Assembly (NCBI RefSeq): GCF_020217485.1
Contig: NZ_JAEKMI010000017.1
Location: 52,992 to 116,991, forward strand
DNA: 64,000 bases
Direction: 5' to 3'
From: Mycobacterium sp. WUMAC-067
GTDB taxonomy: Bacteria > Actinomycetota > Actinomycetes > Mycobacteriales > Mycobacteriaceae
A model generated the notes under the pieces. It was not told the DNA's origin, searched no databases, and saw nothing but the letters and a program-made list of their open reading frames with translations. Below are positions 36,174 to 44,995 of the stretch, piece after piece. How positions within the stretch are numbered: the first letter of the stretch is position 1; every line of letters begins with the position of its first letter. The position numbers and the translations under genes are program-made.

Positions 36174-37514
36174 ATGACGGCCGCCATGGAACGTTTCGCG
36201 CCCGCCGGTCGCCGTGTGGATGCCGACGCCGTCCACGCGGTGCTGGCGCGCAGCATGCTGGTCGACGGCTTCGACTTCGTCCTCGATCTGGACCGCTCGC
36301 AGGGCTCCTACCTCTGCGACGCCCGCGACGGCCGGCGCTACCTCGACATGTTCTCGTTCTTCGCCTCCTCGGCGCTGGGCATGAACCACCCGGCGCTGGC
36401 CGCCGACGACGAATTCCGGGCGGAGCTCGTCGCGGCCGCCCTGAACAAGCCCAGCAATTCCGACGTGTACTCGGTGGCGATGGCCCGCTTCGTCGAGACG
36501 TTCGCCCGGGTGCTGGGCGACCCGGCGTTGCCGCACCTGTTCTTCGTCGACGGCGGGGCGCTCGCGGTGGAGAACGCGCTCAAGGTGGCGTTCGACTGGA
36601 AGAGCCGGCTCAACGAAGCGCGCGGTGTCGACCGCGCGCTGGGCACCCGGGTGCTGCACCTGCGCGGCGCCTTCCACGGCCGCAGCGGCTACACGCTGTC
36701 GCTGACCAACACCAACCCGGTCACCGTGGATCGCTTCCCCACGTTCGACTGGCCGCGCATCGACGCCCCCTACCTCCGGCCGGGCGCCGACGTGGCCGCG
36801 CTCGAGGCCGCGTCGCTGGCCCAGGCCCGCGCCGCCTTCGAAGCCCACCCGCACGACATCGCCTGCTTCGTGGCCGAACCCATCCAGGGGGAAGGCGGGG
36901 ACCGCCACTTCCGGCCCGAGTTCTTCGCCGCCATGCGCGAACTGTGCGACCGGCACGACGCCCTGCTGATCTTCGACGAGGTGCAGACCGGCTGCGGCCT
37001 GACCGGAACCGCTTGGGCCTACCGGCAATTCGGCGTGCAACCCGACGTGGTCGCGTTCGGGAAGAAGACCCAGGTGTGCGGCATCATGGCGGGCCGGCGG
37101 GTCGACGAGGTCGCCGACAACGTGTTCGCGGTGCCGTCCCGGCTGAACTCGACGTGGGGCGGCAACCTGGCCGACATGGTGCGCGCCCGCCGCATCCTGG
37201 AGGTGATCGAGGCCGACGAACTCTTCGACCACGCCGCCGCGCAGGGCGCCTACCTGCTGGGCTGCCTCGAGCAGCTCGCCGGCGAGTTCCCCGGCGTCGT
37301 CCTCGATCCCCGCGGCCGCGGCCTGATGTGCGCGTTCAGCCTGCCGAGCGCCGCCGACCGCGACGAGCTGATCCGCCGGCTGTGGCGGCGCGCGGTGATC
37401 GTGCTGCCCTCGGGCCGCGACGGCGTCCGGTTCCGTCCTGCGCTGACCGTCACGCGCGCCGAGATCGACGCGGCGATGCGGGCCATGCGCGCCGCGGTGA
37501 CCGGCCTGACCTGA
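36174..37514 (+). CDS. lat: L-lysine 6-aminotransferase
   Basis: A 446-residue PLP-dependent class III aminotransferase moving the epsilon amino group of lysine to 2-oxoglutarate, giving aminoadipate semialdehyde. Visible features: FFVDGGALAVENALK, LHLRGAFHGRSGYT, EPIQGEGGDRHF, IFDEVQTGCG (the Asp contacting PLP) and FGKKTQVCG with the PLP lysine. ATG at 36174 aligns position for position with the M. tuberculosis start; upstream ATGs at 36144 and 36165 are alternatives. In M. tuberculosis lat is strongly induced in non-growing cells. An inverted repeat spans its promoter. Confidence 0.95.
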   Translation: MTAAMERFAPAGRRVDADAVHAVLARSMLVDGFDFVLDLDRSQGSYLCDARDGRRYLDMFSFFASSALGMNHPALAADDEFRAELVAAALNKPSNSDVYSVAMARFVETFARVLGDPALPHLFFVDGGALAVENALKVAFDWKSRLNEARGVDRALGTRVLHLRGAFHGRSGYTLSLTNTNPVTVDRFPTFDWPRIDAPYLRPGADVAALEAASLAQARAAFEAHPHDIACFVAEPIQGEGGDRHFRPEFFAAMRELCDRHDALLIFDEVQTGCGLTGTAWAYRQFGVQPDVVAFGKKTQVCGIMAGRRVDEVADNVFAVPSRLNSTWGGNLADMVRARRILEVIEADELFDHAAAQGAYLLGCLEQLAGEFPGVVLDPRGRGLMCAFSLPSAADRDELIRRLWRRAVIVLPSGRDGVRFRPALTVTRAEIDAAMRAMRAAVTGLT

Positions 37515-37524
37515 GACCGAGCCC

Positions 37525-37549
37525 GTTTGCCCCGGTTTGTCAGGGGGTA
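37525..37549 (+). promoter_or_regulatory. SigF-type promoter of the sigF operon
   Basis: GTTT (37525-37528) and GGGTA (37545-37549) with 16 bases between fit the mycobacterial SigF pattern (about GGTTT, 15-17 bases, GGGTA). It is 125 bases before the first gene of the operon, so SigF could activate its own operon from here. Confidence 0.55.
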
Positions 37550-37673
37550 CTTCTTAGAGCCGTCGGTGGCGAGCCGGCGTCGCGGCGCGTAACCAAAACG
37601 GTGCGGCGAGCGATGAACTTAGGCGGGGCCGGGGGCGGGGCACGCCGGGGCCGAATCCGGGGAGGTGAGGACG

Positions 37674-38057
37674 ATGCAGAAAGCAGGCGAGCGACCAGGC
37701 GGTGATCGCCTGGGGCAGGAAGACCGCGAGGTGCTCGCCGCGGTCCGGTTCGCCGTCGCGGCGACGGCCGCCGCCGTCGGCTTCCTGCTGATCGCCGCGG
37801 TGTGGGTGAGCACGTGTCCGACCGGGGGCGTCGACACCGTGGCCTGCGGCCCGCCGCAGCGCACCCTGCTGGCGTTCGGCGGTCCGATGATCGCGCTGGC
37901 CGCCGGGATCTGGGCGTTCGTGCGCACCTACCTCGTGTGGAAGGCCCGCGGAACCTGGTGGGGATGGCAGGGCGCCGGCTGGTTCTTGCTGACCGTCATG
38001 GCGCTGATGGTCGCCATGGGCGTTGCCCCGATCGCCGGTCCGGTACTGGCCCTTTAG
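37674..38057 (+). CDS. two-span membrane protein (Rv3289c-like)
   Basis: A 127-residue membrane protein heading the sigF operon. It has hydrophobic segments at about residues 24-45, 63-82 and 97-125, so two or three membrane spans, and two cysteines in TCPTGGVDTVACGPP between the first two. Function is unknown. It is conserved beside usfY in other mycobacteria. ATG at 37674 follows a strong GGAGG site; GTG at 37665 is possible. A SigF-type promoter lies upstream. Confidence 0.8.
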   Translation: MQKAGERPGGDRLGQEDREVLAAVRFAVAATAAAVGFLLIAAVWVSTCPTGGVDTVACGPPQRTLLAFGGPMIALAAGIWAFVRTYLVWKARGTWWGWQGAGWFLLTVMALMVAMGVAPIAGPVLAL

Positions 38058-38104
38058 GTTTGCTTCCCCGCGATCTAACGTTGATGGTGCGGTGAGGAGC
38101 AGCC

Positions 38105-38416
38105 ATGGGAGACACCTATCACGACCCCGTCGACCATCTCAGGACCACGCGGCCGCTCGCCGGCGAGTCGCTGATCGACGTCCTGCACTGGCCGGGATAT
38201 CTGTTGGTGGTCGCGGGCGTGATCGGCACCTGCGGAAGCCTCGCGGCCTTCGCGACCGGACACCACCACGAGGGCATGACCGCCGGCGTCACGGCCGTCA
38301 TCGCCGCGGCGCTGGGTCTCGTCTGGCTGGCGGTGGAACACCGCCGGATACGCAGGATCGCCGATCGGTGGTACTCCGAGCACCCCGAGGTGCTCAGGCA
38401 ATGGCCCGCCAGCTAG
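38105..38416 (+). CDS. usfY: UsfY membrane protein
   Basis: A 103-residue protein nearly identical in its first third to M. tuberculosis UsfY (MGDTYHDPVDHLRTTRPLAG). Two membrane segments lie at about residues 29-50 and 58-78, followed by a basic cytoplasmic tail (EHRRIRRIADRW). Its role in the SigF regulon is unknown. It is 47 bases after the previous gene and is transcribed towards rsbW-sigF. Confidence 0.9.
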   Translation: MGDTYHDPVDHLRTTRPLAGESLIDVLHWPGYLLVVAGVIGTCGSLAAFATGHHHEGMTAGVTAVIAAALGLVWLAVEHRRIRRIADRWYSEHPEVLRQWPAS

Positions 38417-38596
38417 GGCGCCGCCACCGAAACACCGTCCGCTCTCCGCTTTTTCCGGGGTGACCTGCCACGACGTCACCCGTTGTGAGTTTTTGCCGGA
38501 AACCCGGATCCGAGATTACGGGCGGCGGCGAGTGGGTATCAGGTGTGCACCATGATGAGTGCCGGAACGGTTGCGTTTGCTTGGACGGAAAAGACC

Positions 38597-38746
38597 TCAC
38601 CCCATCATGGGGGACAAAATCACGAACACACCGACATAAATGCCTACTGCGAGCACCAACAAAACGATCAGCGTGACCCCGGCGATTACCGCGACGCGCC
38701 TAAGCCGGCGCGTCCGGTCTGCATCGGTCGTGTCAGGCCCGTCCAC
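38597..38746 (-). CDS. 49-residue single-span membrane protein
   Basis: A short gene on the strand opposite to the sigF operon, between usfY and rsbW. The product has an acidic then basic N-terminus (DGPDTTDADRTRRLRR), one membrane helix (about residues 18-44) and the ending VFVILSPMMG. Endings of this kind (xYVxVFVILxPMM) are typical of small mycobacterial membrane proteins. GTG at 38746 is the only in-frame GTG or ATG before the tail methionines. A SigF-like promoter lies right before it. Function unknown; it could report or tune envelope stress. Confidence 0.65.
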   Translation of the reverse strand: MDGPDTTDADRTRRLRRVAVIAGVTLIVLLVLAVGIYVGVFVILSPMMG

Positions 38747-38757
38747 AGCGGGCCGAA

Positions 38758-38782
38758 TACCCGGCGGCGATCATGACTAACC
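38758..38782 (-). promoter_or_regulatory. SigF-like promoter of the small membrane protein gene
   Basis: Reading the minus strand: GGTTA (38782-38778), 15 bases, GGGTAT (38762-38757). This fits the SigF pattern with one change in the -35 box. Transcription would start near 38750, leaving a leader of only a few bases before GTG 38746. The rest of the 437-base stretch 38417-38853 shows no other gene. Confidence 0.5.
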
Positions 38783-38853
38783 GGCTCGAACGCACGGTCC
38801 AGGGCGGGCTGAGGAGCAGTAGTAGTGTCAGTCAAACCATGCCGGGAGACCAT

Positions 38854-39291
38854 ATGCACGATGCTGGATCGCACGCCAACAAGCGTCCGCGCGGCCATCG
38901 CGCTGTCGAACTTCACGTCGCAGCGCGCCTGGAGAACCTCGCGATGCTGCGCACCCTGGTCGGCGCGATCGGCACCTTCGAGGACCTGGATTTCGATGCG
39001 GTGGCGGACCTGCGGCTCGCGGTCGATGAGGTGTGCACCCGGTTGATTCGCTCGGCCACTCCCGACGCGACGCTGAGCGTCGTGGTCGATCCGCAGGACG
39101 ACCAATTGGTGGTGGAGGCCTCCGCGGCATGCGACACCCACGACGTGGTGGCGCCCGGCAGCTTCAGTTGGCATGTGCTGACGTCCTTGGCCGACGACGT
39201 CCAGACTTTTCACGACGGTCGCGAACCCAATGAAACCGGCAGTGTTTTCGGCATCACACTGACGGCGCGACGGGCGGCCTCCAGCAGGTGA
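38854..39291 (+). CDS. rsbW: anti-sigma factor of SigF (RsbW/UsfX)
   Basis: A 145-residue GHKL-type protein that binds and holds SigF; in M. tuberculosis it is freed by STAS antagonists. Blocks RAVELHVAARLENLAMLR and LDFDAVADLRLAVDEVCTR are present. The N-box lacks the usual Asn (DEVCTRLIRSA instead of ExxxNAxxH) and no DxGxG is seen, so kinase activity may be weak or lost, as in its M. tuberculosis homologue. ATG at 38854 has GGGAG 6 bases upstream and gives the same length as the homologue; 38773 and 38839 are rejected. It overlaps sigF (GTGA). Confidence 0.92.
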   Translation: MHDAGSHANKRPRGHRAVELHVAARLENLAMLRTLVGAIGTFEDLDFDAVADLRLAVDEVCTRLIRSATPDATLSVVVDPQDDQLVVEASAACDTHDVVAPGSFSWHVLTSLADDVQTFHDGREPNETGSVFGITLTARRAASSR

Positions 39292-40076
39292 CACCGCGAG
39301 CTGCCGGCGGTTCGGTCTCGCGTCCGAACGAGTACGCCGATGTTCCGGACATGTTCCGTGAGTTGGCCTCCGTCGCGCCCGACTCCATGGAAGTTCAGCG
39401 CCAGCGGGACAAGATCGTCGAGCGCTGCCTGCCGCTGGCCGACCACATCGCGCGCCGCTTCGAGGGCCGCGGGGAACCGCGCGACGACCTCGTCCAGGTG
39501 GCGCGCGTGGGGTTGGTCAACGCGGTGGTGCGTTTTGACGTCGACGCCGGCTCCGACTTCGTTTCGTTCGCGGTGCCCACGATCATGGGCGAGGTCCGCC
39601 GCCACTTCCGCGACAACAGCTGGTCGGTCAAGGTGCCGCGGCGGCTCAAGGAACTACACCTGCGGCTCGGCACCGCGACCGCCGATCTGTCCCAACGGCT
39701 GGGCCGCGCGCCCACCGCGACCGAACTCGCCGCGGAGCTCGAGATGGACCGCGAAGAGGTGGTCGAGGGCCTGGTCGCCGGCAGCTCCTACAACACCTTG
39801 TCGATCGACAGCGGCGGCGGGGGCGAGGAGGAGGAAGCCCGCGCGATCGCCGACACCCTCGGCGATGTGGACACCGGCCTGGACCGCATCGAGGACCAGG
39901 AATCGCTACGCCCGCTGCTCGAGGCGCTGCCCGAGCGGGAACGCACGGTGTTGGTGCTGCGGTTCTTCGAGTCGATGACGCAAACGCAGATCGCCGAGCG
40001 GGTCGGCATCTCACAGATGCACGTGTCGCGCCTGCTGGCGAAATCGCTAACGCGGCTGCGGGACCAGTTGCAGTAG
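39288..40076 (+). CDS. sigF: stress sigma factor SigF
   Basis: A 262-residue SigB/SigF-type sigma factor. Region 2 (DLVQVARVGLVNAVVRFD, then FAVPTIMGEVRRHFRD) recognises -10; region 3 follows (PRRLKELHLRLG); region 4 (MTQTQIAERVGISQMHVSRL) recognises -35. Controls stationary-phase and envelope genes. The GTG overlaps the rsbW stop, so anti-sigma and sigma are made together. Its 3' end overlaps by 30 bases the antisense STAS gene. A SigF-type promoter at 37525-37549 suggests autoregulation. Confidence 0.96.
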   Translation: MTPRAAGGSVSRPNEYADVPDMFRELASVAPDSMEVQRQRDKIVERCLPLADHIARRFEGRGEPRDDLVQVARVGLVNAVVRFDVDAGSDFVSFAVPTIMGEVRRHFRDNSWSVKVPRRLKELHLRLGTATADLSQRLGRAPTATELAAELEMDREEVVEGLVAGSSYNTLSIDSGGGGEEEEARAIADTLGDVDTGLDRIEDQESLRPLLEALPERERTVLVLRFFESMTQTQIAERVGISQMHVSRLLAKSLTRLRDQLQ

Positions 40077-40469
40077 CGGCCGGGGGTTTTCGTCGTCGTC
40101 GACCCACAGCGGCTCCAGGAGCGGCTCGGCCTTGGGCGTCGTCACCGGGAGCTGGCCGTCCGGGTCGCAGACGCGCAGCAACCTGGCCACCGCCGGGCTC
40201 GGCGCCATGGCCCACGAGACCTGGGCGGCCGAGCACAGCACGTTGATCCGGTGCAGCGCCGAAAAGCCTGCGGTGCCAACGAATTTCAGGCCGCGCAGGT
40301 CGAGGACCACCCGTCGGGAGCGGTTGAGGCTCTTTTGGACGTAGGCGGCGAGCTGATCGGCGTTGGCCGCGTCGAGCTCGCCGTCGACCGTGATCAGGGT
40401 GCCGACCGGGCCCCACCGCGCAGTGAACTGCGCCGTGCGGCTTTGTTGCCAAGATTGGGCCACAGGCAT
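40047..40469 (-). CDS. STAS-domain anti-sigma antagonist-like protein
   Basis: A 140-residue single STAS protein (about residues 15-110). The phosphorylation loop reads DLRGLKFVGTAGFSAL: where SpoIIAA-type antagonists have D-S-S-G this has G-T-A-G, leaving one Thr as the possible phosphosite. It resembles mycobacterial Rv1904/Rv2638-type STAS proteins more than RsfA/RsfB, by memory. Its 3' end overlaps the 3' end of sigF, so it may take part in SigF partner switching. ATG at 40469 follows a GGAG site; longer starts at 40481 and 40538 are less likely. Confidence 0.8.
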   Translation of the reverse strand: MPVAQSWQQSRTAQFTARWGPVGTLITVDGELDAANADQLAAYVQKSLNRSRRVVLDLRGLKFVGTAGFSALHRINVLCSAAQVSWAMAPSPAVARLLRVCDPDGQLPVTTPKAEPLLEPLWVDDDENPRPLLQLVPQPR

Positions 40470-40676
40470 TGCTGACTCCATCCTGTTGAGCAGGATTACT
40501 GCTACGGGAATAGTCAGGAATACGTTAACCGACTGCAAAAAGTTCGGAGAAGCAGGGAATTTCGCCTACCCCCACGCCATCGACGTATCCCGGGAGGCTG
40601 TGAACTCAACCTTGCCCGATACCCTACTCGCGGTAGCCAGGGGCGACAACGTTCCCTGTGAACTCTCTCAGGGCCG

Positions 40677-42479
40677 CTACTTGATCTCGGCGAGCACCGT
40701 GCCCTGCGTGATGGCGGCGCCGGCCTCGACGGCGAGCCCGGTGATGACCCCGTCCTTGTGCGCGGTGACCGGGTTCTCCATCTTCATCGCCTCGAGGACG
40801 ACCACCAGGTCGCCGGTGGCAACCTCCTGGCCTTCCTCGACCGCGACCTTGACCACGGTGCCCTGCATGGGCGCGGTGACCGCGTCGCCGGAGGCGGCCG
40901 CACCGGCGTGCGCCCCCCGCTTGCGTGGCTTGGGCTTCTTGCGGATGACACCGGCCTCGCCGCCGCCGGAGCCGCCGTTGGACAGCGCCAGATCGCCGGG
41001 CAGCGACACCTCGAGCCGGCGGCCGCCGACCTCCACGACGACCTTCTGGCGGGGCCGGGCGTCCGCCTCCTCGTCCAGGGGCTCGCCGCCGGTGAACGGT
41101 TCGATCGTGTTGTTCCACTCGGTCTCGATCCAGCGCGTGTGGACCGAGAAGCTCTCGCCGTCACCGATGAACGCCGGGTCGCTCACCACGGCGCGGTGGA
41201 ACGGGATGACCGTGGCCAGCCCCTCGACGTGGAATTCGTCCAGCGCGCGGCGGGAGCGGGCCAGCGCCTCCTCGCGGGTGGCGCCGTAGACGATCAGCTT
41301 GGACAGCATGGAGTCGAACTGGCCGCCGATCACCGAGCCGGCCTCGACGCCCGAATCCAGCCGGACGCCGGGCCCGGTGGGGATGTCGTAGCGGGTGACC
41401 GGTCCCGGCGCGGGCAAAAAGCCCCGTCCGGCGTCCTCGCCGTTGATCCGGAACTCGATGGCGTGCCCGCGCGGGGTGGGGTCCTCGGTGAGGTCCAGCT
41501 TCTCGCCGTTGGCGATCTTGAACTGCTGCAGGACCAGGTCGATGCCGGCGGTCTCCTCGGTGACCGGGTGCTCGACCTGCAGGCGCGTGTTGACCTCCAG
41601 GAAGGAGATCAGGCCGTCCTGGCCGACCAGGTATTCGACGGTCCCGGCGCCGTAGTAGTGGGCCTCCTTGCAGATCCGCTTGGCGGACTCGTGGATCTCC
41701 TTGCGCTGCGCGTCGGTCAGGAACGGCGCGGGCGCCTCTTCCACCAGCTTCTGGAACCGGCGCTGCAGCGAGCAGTCACGGGTGCCGGCGACGATGACGT
41801 TGCCGTGCTGGTCGGCGATCACCTGCGCCTCCACGTGGCGCGGCTTGTCCAGGTAGCGCTCGACGAAGCACTCGCCGCGGCCGAACGCCGCGACGGCCTC
41901 ACGGGTGGCCGACTCGAACAGGTGGGGAATCTCTTCGATGGTGCGGGCCACCTTCATGCCGCGGCCGCCGCCGCCGAAGGCCGCCTTGATCGCGATCGGC
42001 ACGCCGTATTCCTTGGCGAAGGCCACCACCTCGTCGGCGTCCTTGACCGGGTCGGGGGTGCCGGGCACCAGCGGGGCCTGGGCGCGGGCGGCGATGTGGC
42101 GGGCGGTGACCTTGTCGCCGAGATCGCGGATGGACTGCGGGCTGGGGCCGATCCAGATCAGGCCCGCGTCGATGACCGCCTGGGCGAAATCGCCGTTCTC
42201 CGACAGGAATCCGTAGCCGGGGTGGACGGCGTTGGCGCCGGACTTGGCCGCCGCGTCGAGGAGCTTGCCGAAGTCCAGGTAGGACTCCGCGGACGTTTGA
42301 CCGCCCAGCGCGAACGCCTCGTCGGCCAGACGCACGTGGGGCGCGTCGGCGTCGGGTTCGGCGTACACCGCCACGCTGGACAGGCCCGCGTCGCGGGCCG
42401 CGCGGATCACCCGGACAGCGATCTCGCCGCGGTTGGCGACGAGGACTTTGGAGATCCTCGAGCTGGCGTGACTGGCCAC
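40677..42479 (-). CDS. accA3: acyl-CoA carboxylase alpha subunit (biotin carboxylase + BCCP)
   Basis: A 600-residue subunit that carboxylates its own biotin with ATP and bicarbonate and serves the AccD4, AccD5 and AccD6 partners for malonyl-, methylmalonyl- and long-chain carboxyacyl-CoA. The biotin carboxylase part (1-450) has [31 protein letters not shown] (ATP-grasp loop), and [10 protein letters not shown]; the C-terminal biotinyl domain has EAMKMENPV with the biotin lysine. birA, which attaches biotin, is at 48768, and accD5/accE5 at 44672-46632. Confidence 0.96.
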   Translation of the reverse strand: MASHASSRISKVLVANRGEIAVRVIRAARDAGLSSVAVYAEPDADAPHVRLADEAFALGGQTSAESYLDFGKLLDAAAKSGANAVHPGYGFLSENGDFAQAVIDAGLIWIGPSPQSIRDLGDKVTARHIAARAQAPLVPGTPDPVKDADEVVAFAKEYGVPIAIKAAFGGGGRGMKVARTIEEIPHLFESATREAVAAFGRGECFVERYLDKPRHVEAQVIADQHGNVIVAGTRDCSLQRRFQKLVEEAPAPFLTDAQRKEIHESAKRICKEAHYYGAGTVEYLVGQDGLISFLEVNTRLQVEHPVTEETAGIDLVLQQFKIANGEKLDLTEDPTPRGHAIEFRINGEDAGRGFLPAPGPVTRYDIPTGPGVRLDSGVEAGSVIGGQFDSMLSKLIVYGATREEALARSRRALDEFHVEGLATVIPFHRAVVSDPAFIGDGESFSVHTRWIETEWNNTIEPFTGGEPLDEEADARPRQKVVVEVGGRRLEVSLPGDLALSNGGSGGGEAGVIRKKPKPRKRGAHAGAAASGDAVTAPMQGTVVKVAVEEGQEVATGDLVVVLEAMKMENPVTAHKDGVITGLAVEAGAAITQGTVLAEIK

Positions 42480-42601
42480 AGCGCCTCCTGTATGGCATCG
42501 GTCGCAGACGTATTTCTGCGGGCTTCTCTAAGAGAATTTCTTACAACGAGTTCTCGGGAAGTCTAAGCGCCGCGCCGTTGGGCCGACGAGGCGGTCCGGG
42601 T

Positions 42602-43024
42602 TTACCCGGTCGGCTCGCGCAGCCTGCGCTTGATGCGGGCGAGCATCGCCGAGAGGCCGCGCAGCCGTAGCGGACTGATCAGCGCGGCCAACCCGAGGTC
42701 GTCGTAAAAATCCTCGGGCACCGCCAGGATGTCGGCGGCGGGCTGCTCGTCCAGACCGGTCGCCAGGATCGACGCGAAACCCCGGGTGGTCGGCGATTCG
42801 GCGGGCGCGCTGAAGTGCAACCGCACCCGGTTCGGGTCGCTGGCGTCGACGTGCAAGAACAGCGGGGTCTGGCACTCGGGCACCGGCTCCATGGCCCGCT
42901 CTTCCAGCTCGGGCGGCAGGTCCGGCAGCTCGTCGGCGAATTCCAGCAGCAGCTTCAGCTTGTCCTGGCCCTCGACCTCGGCGAAGTCGGAGACCACCTC
43001 GGCCAGCGGCGCGGGCATGCTCAT
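42602..43024 (-). CDS. SufE-like iron-sulfur assembly protein (Rv3284)
   Basis: A 140-residue cytoplasmic protein with the SufE/CsdE fold. The sulfur-accepting Cys is in [10 protein letters not shown] (about residue 51), followed by [15 protein letters not shown] and a basic tail. It would accept persulfide from a cysteine desulfurase. It follows sseA (10 bases), a sulfurtransferase, suggesting a shared sulfur-transfer role. Confidence 0.88.
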   Translation of the reverse strand: MSMPAPLAEVVSDFAEVEGQDKLKLLLEFADELPDLPPELEERAMEPVPECQTPLFLHVDASDPNRVRLHFSAPAESPTTRGFASILATGLDEQPAADILAVPEDFYDDLGLAALISPLRLRGLSAMLARIKRRLREPTG

Positions 43025-43034
43025 GGCGCACCCA

Positions 43035-43949
43035 TCAGACGGAGACGCGCCCCGGTGCGGGCCCCGGTGCTGGTCCCGGTTCCTGGCCCGCGACGATCGG
43101 GGTGCGCACGGTGTTGCCCCATTCGGTCCACGATCCGTCGTAATTGCGCACGCCGGGCTTGCCCAGCAGGTGCGTCAGGACGAACCAGGTGTGGCTGGAC
43201 CGTTCGCCGATGCGGCAGTACACGACGGTCTTGTCGTCCGGCTCGAGGAAGCCGTAGAGCTCCTCGAGCTCGTCGCGGCTGCGGAATCGGCCGCTCTCGT
43301 CGACCGCCTTGGCCCACGGGATCGACCGGGCGGTCGGGATGTGGCCGCCGCGCAGCACGCCCTCCTCGGGGTACTCGGGCATGTGGGTGCGCTTGCCGGT
43401 GTACTCGTCCGGCGAGCGCACGTCGATCAACGGCTGGCTGCCGAGAATCTCCAGCACGTCGTCCTTGAACGCGCGGATGGGCTCGTCGTTGCGCGTGACG
43501 ACGGGGTAGCCGGTGGACGTCTTGGTGGGGACGTCCAGCGTGGTCTCCCGGCGTTCGGCCAGCCACAGGTCGCGGCCGCCGTTGAGCAGGCGCACATCCG
43601 GGTGACCGAAAAGCGTGAACACCCACAGCGCATAGGCGGCCCACCAGTTGCTCTTGTCGCCGTAGATCACCACGGTGTCGTCGCGGGCGATGCCCTTGCG
43701 GTCCATCAACTCCGCGAACTGCGCGCCGTCGATGTAGTCGCGGACCCGGGGGTCGTTGAGGTCGGTGTGCCAGTCGACTTTCACCGCGCCGGGGATGTGG
43801 CCCACGTCGTAGAGCAATACGTCCTCGTCGGACTCGACGATCACCAGGCCGGGGGTGCCCAGGTGGGCGGAGAGCCAGTCGGCGGTGACCAGTCGCTCGG
43901 GGTGGGCGTAGTTCGACAGTGTCGGGCTTGGATCGGGGGGTAATGCCAC
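43035..43949 (-). CDS. sseA: thiosulfate/3-mercaptopyruvate sulfurtransferase
   Basis: A 304-residue tandem rhodanese enzyme. The first rhodanese domain (about 20-140) is inactive; the second carries the catalytic loop [14 protein letters not shown] with the active Cys. SseA moves sulfur from thiosulfate or mercaptopyruvate to acceptors. In M. tuberculosis it is tied to oxidant defence. GTG at 43949 matches the homologue's first residue; ATG at 43967 would add six residues. The tail has a [10 protein letters not shown] run. It is followed by the SufE-like gene. Confidence 0.92.
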   Translation of the reverse strand: MALPPDPSPTLSNYAHPERLVTADWLSAHLGTPGLVIVESDEDVLLYDVGHIPGAVKVDWHTDLNDPRVRDYIDGAQFAELMDRKGIARDDTVVIYGDKSNWWAAYALWVFTLFGHPDVRLLNGGRDLWLAERRETTLDVPTKTSTGYPVVTRNDEPIRAFKDDVLEILGSQPLIDVRSPDEYTGKRTHMPEYPEEGVLRGGHIPTARSIPWAKAVDESGRFRSRDELEELYGFLEPDDKTVVYCRIGERSSHTWFVLTHLLGKPGVRNYDGSWTEWGNTVRTPIVAGQEPGPAPGPAPGRVSV

Positions 43950-44042
43950 GTTGCCGAGCCTACTCATCCCGGGATTTCGTCACCAACGTCGACGTGTTGT
44001 CGCCGATTCGCCCCCATCGGCCCAACGAGTCGACGCTCGGGG

Positions 44043-44675
44043 TCAGTTCGCCGCCCACAGCGCGGCCACCGACAGCCCGGCCCGCCCCAGCAGGGTCCGC
44101 AGCAGCGGCAGGCTCACGCCGATCACGTTCGACGGGTCGCCTTCGATCTTGTCGACGAACCAGCCGCCCAGGCCGTCGAGGGTGAAGCCGCCCGCCACGT
44201 GCCACGGTTCGCCGCCGGCCACGTAGGCGCTCAGATCGGCATCCGTCGGATCAGCGAAATGAACTGTGGTGCAAGCGGATTCGACCTCACGATGGGTGAT
44301 TGCGCCGTCGGACAGCCGCAGCAGACAGTGCCCGGTGTGCAGCCCGCCGGACCGCCCGCCCATGAGGCGCCACTGGCTCGCAGCGGCGTCGGCCGACCCG
44401 GGCTTGCCGCACAGCCGGCCGTCGAGGAAAAGCATCGAATCACAGCCAATGACAACGCAATCGGCCGCGACGCCGCCGTCCAGCTCGCCGGCGACCTGTT
44501 CGGCCTTGGCCCGGGCCAGGCCGCACACGACGTCACTCGGCGAGGCGTCGGGCCCCAGCGCGGCCGCGACCGCGTCCTCGTCGACGCCGGACACCACCAC
44601 CAGCGGATCGACGCCCGCCTGCCGCAACACCTTGAGCCGGCCGGCCGAGGCCGACGCCAGCACCAGGCGGGTCAA
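44043..44675 (-). CDS. maf: Maf-like nucleotide pyrophosphatase
   Basis: A 210-residue Maf/HAM1-related protein that hydrolyses nucleoside triphosphates, thought to remove modified nucleotides. Family features are [14 protein letters not shown] at the N-terminus, [15 protein letters not shown] (about residue 78) and [16 protein letters not shown] (about 175). The ATG overlaps the accE5 stop (ATGA), so maf is translated with the carboxylase subunits. Confidence 0.9.
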   Translation of the reverse strand: MTRLVLASASAGRLKVLRQAGVDPLVVVSGVDEDAVAAALGPDASPSDVVCGLARAKAEQVAGELDGGVAADCVVIGCDSMLFLDGRLCGKPGSADAAASQWRLMGGRSGGLHTGHCLLRLSDGAITHREVESACTTVHFADPTDADLSAYVAGGEPWHVAGGFTLDGLGGWFVDKIEGDPSNVIGVSLPLLRTLLGRAGLSVAALWAAN

Positions 44676-44995
44676 CGCCTCATGTGCGTCATTTGCTGCA
44701 TGGTCAGCCGCTGGTAGTTCGACATCGCGAACCGCAGCCGGTCGACCGGGAGGCCCCAGCGGGTCTCCTCGGGCTGCTCGGGCTCCGGCCCGCCGCCGGC
44801 GCAGCCCAGCACCGCGACCAGCGCGGCCACCTCCTCGAGGGTGGGTTCGCCCTTGAGGATCTGGATGTGCGGCTCGTGCGCCTCGGGCGCGGCTTCGGTT
44901 GCCGCAGAGCCGTTTTCGTCGTTCTGACTCACGGGAGCCGAATTGTTCGTCTCGTTCCCGTCGCTCACTGCGTTCGCTCCGCTCGCTCGACTCAC
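44672..44995 (-). CDS. accE5: acyl-CoA carboxylase epsilon subunit
   Basis: A 107-residue small subunit that joins AccA3 and AccD5 into active propionyl/acetyl-CoA carboxylase. The C-terminal half ([20 protein letters not shown] ... [12 protein letters not shown]) is the conserved functional part. The N-terminus holds a single SDGNETNN unit; in M. tuberculosis this unit is repeated several times, as I recall. It overlaps accD5 upstream (4 bases) and maf downstream (4 bases). Confidence 0.92.
   Translation of the reverse strand: MSRASGANAVSDGNETNNSAPVSQNDENGSAATEAAPEAHEPHIQILKGEPTLEEVAALVAVLGCAGGGPEPEQPEETRWGLPVDRLRFAMSNYQRLTMQQMTHMRR

Noticed and set aside
38514..38539. GATT-16-GGGTAT as a further SigF promoter before rsbW
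   Set aside because: The -10 box is perfect but the -35 box is poor and it is 315 bases from rsbW; not strong enough to annotate.
38543..38776. Plus-strand 77-codon frame between usfY and rsbW
   Set aside because: Hydrophilic, no ribosome site fit, no recognisable pattern, and opposite to the better-supported small membrane protein gene.
38773..38853. N-terminal extension of rsbW
   Set aside because: The ATG at 38854 has a good ribosome site and gives the family length; the extension is low-complexity serine-rich.
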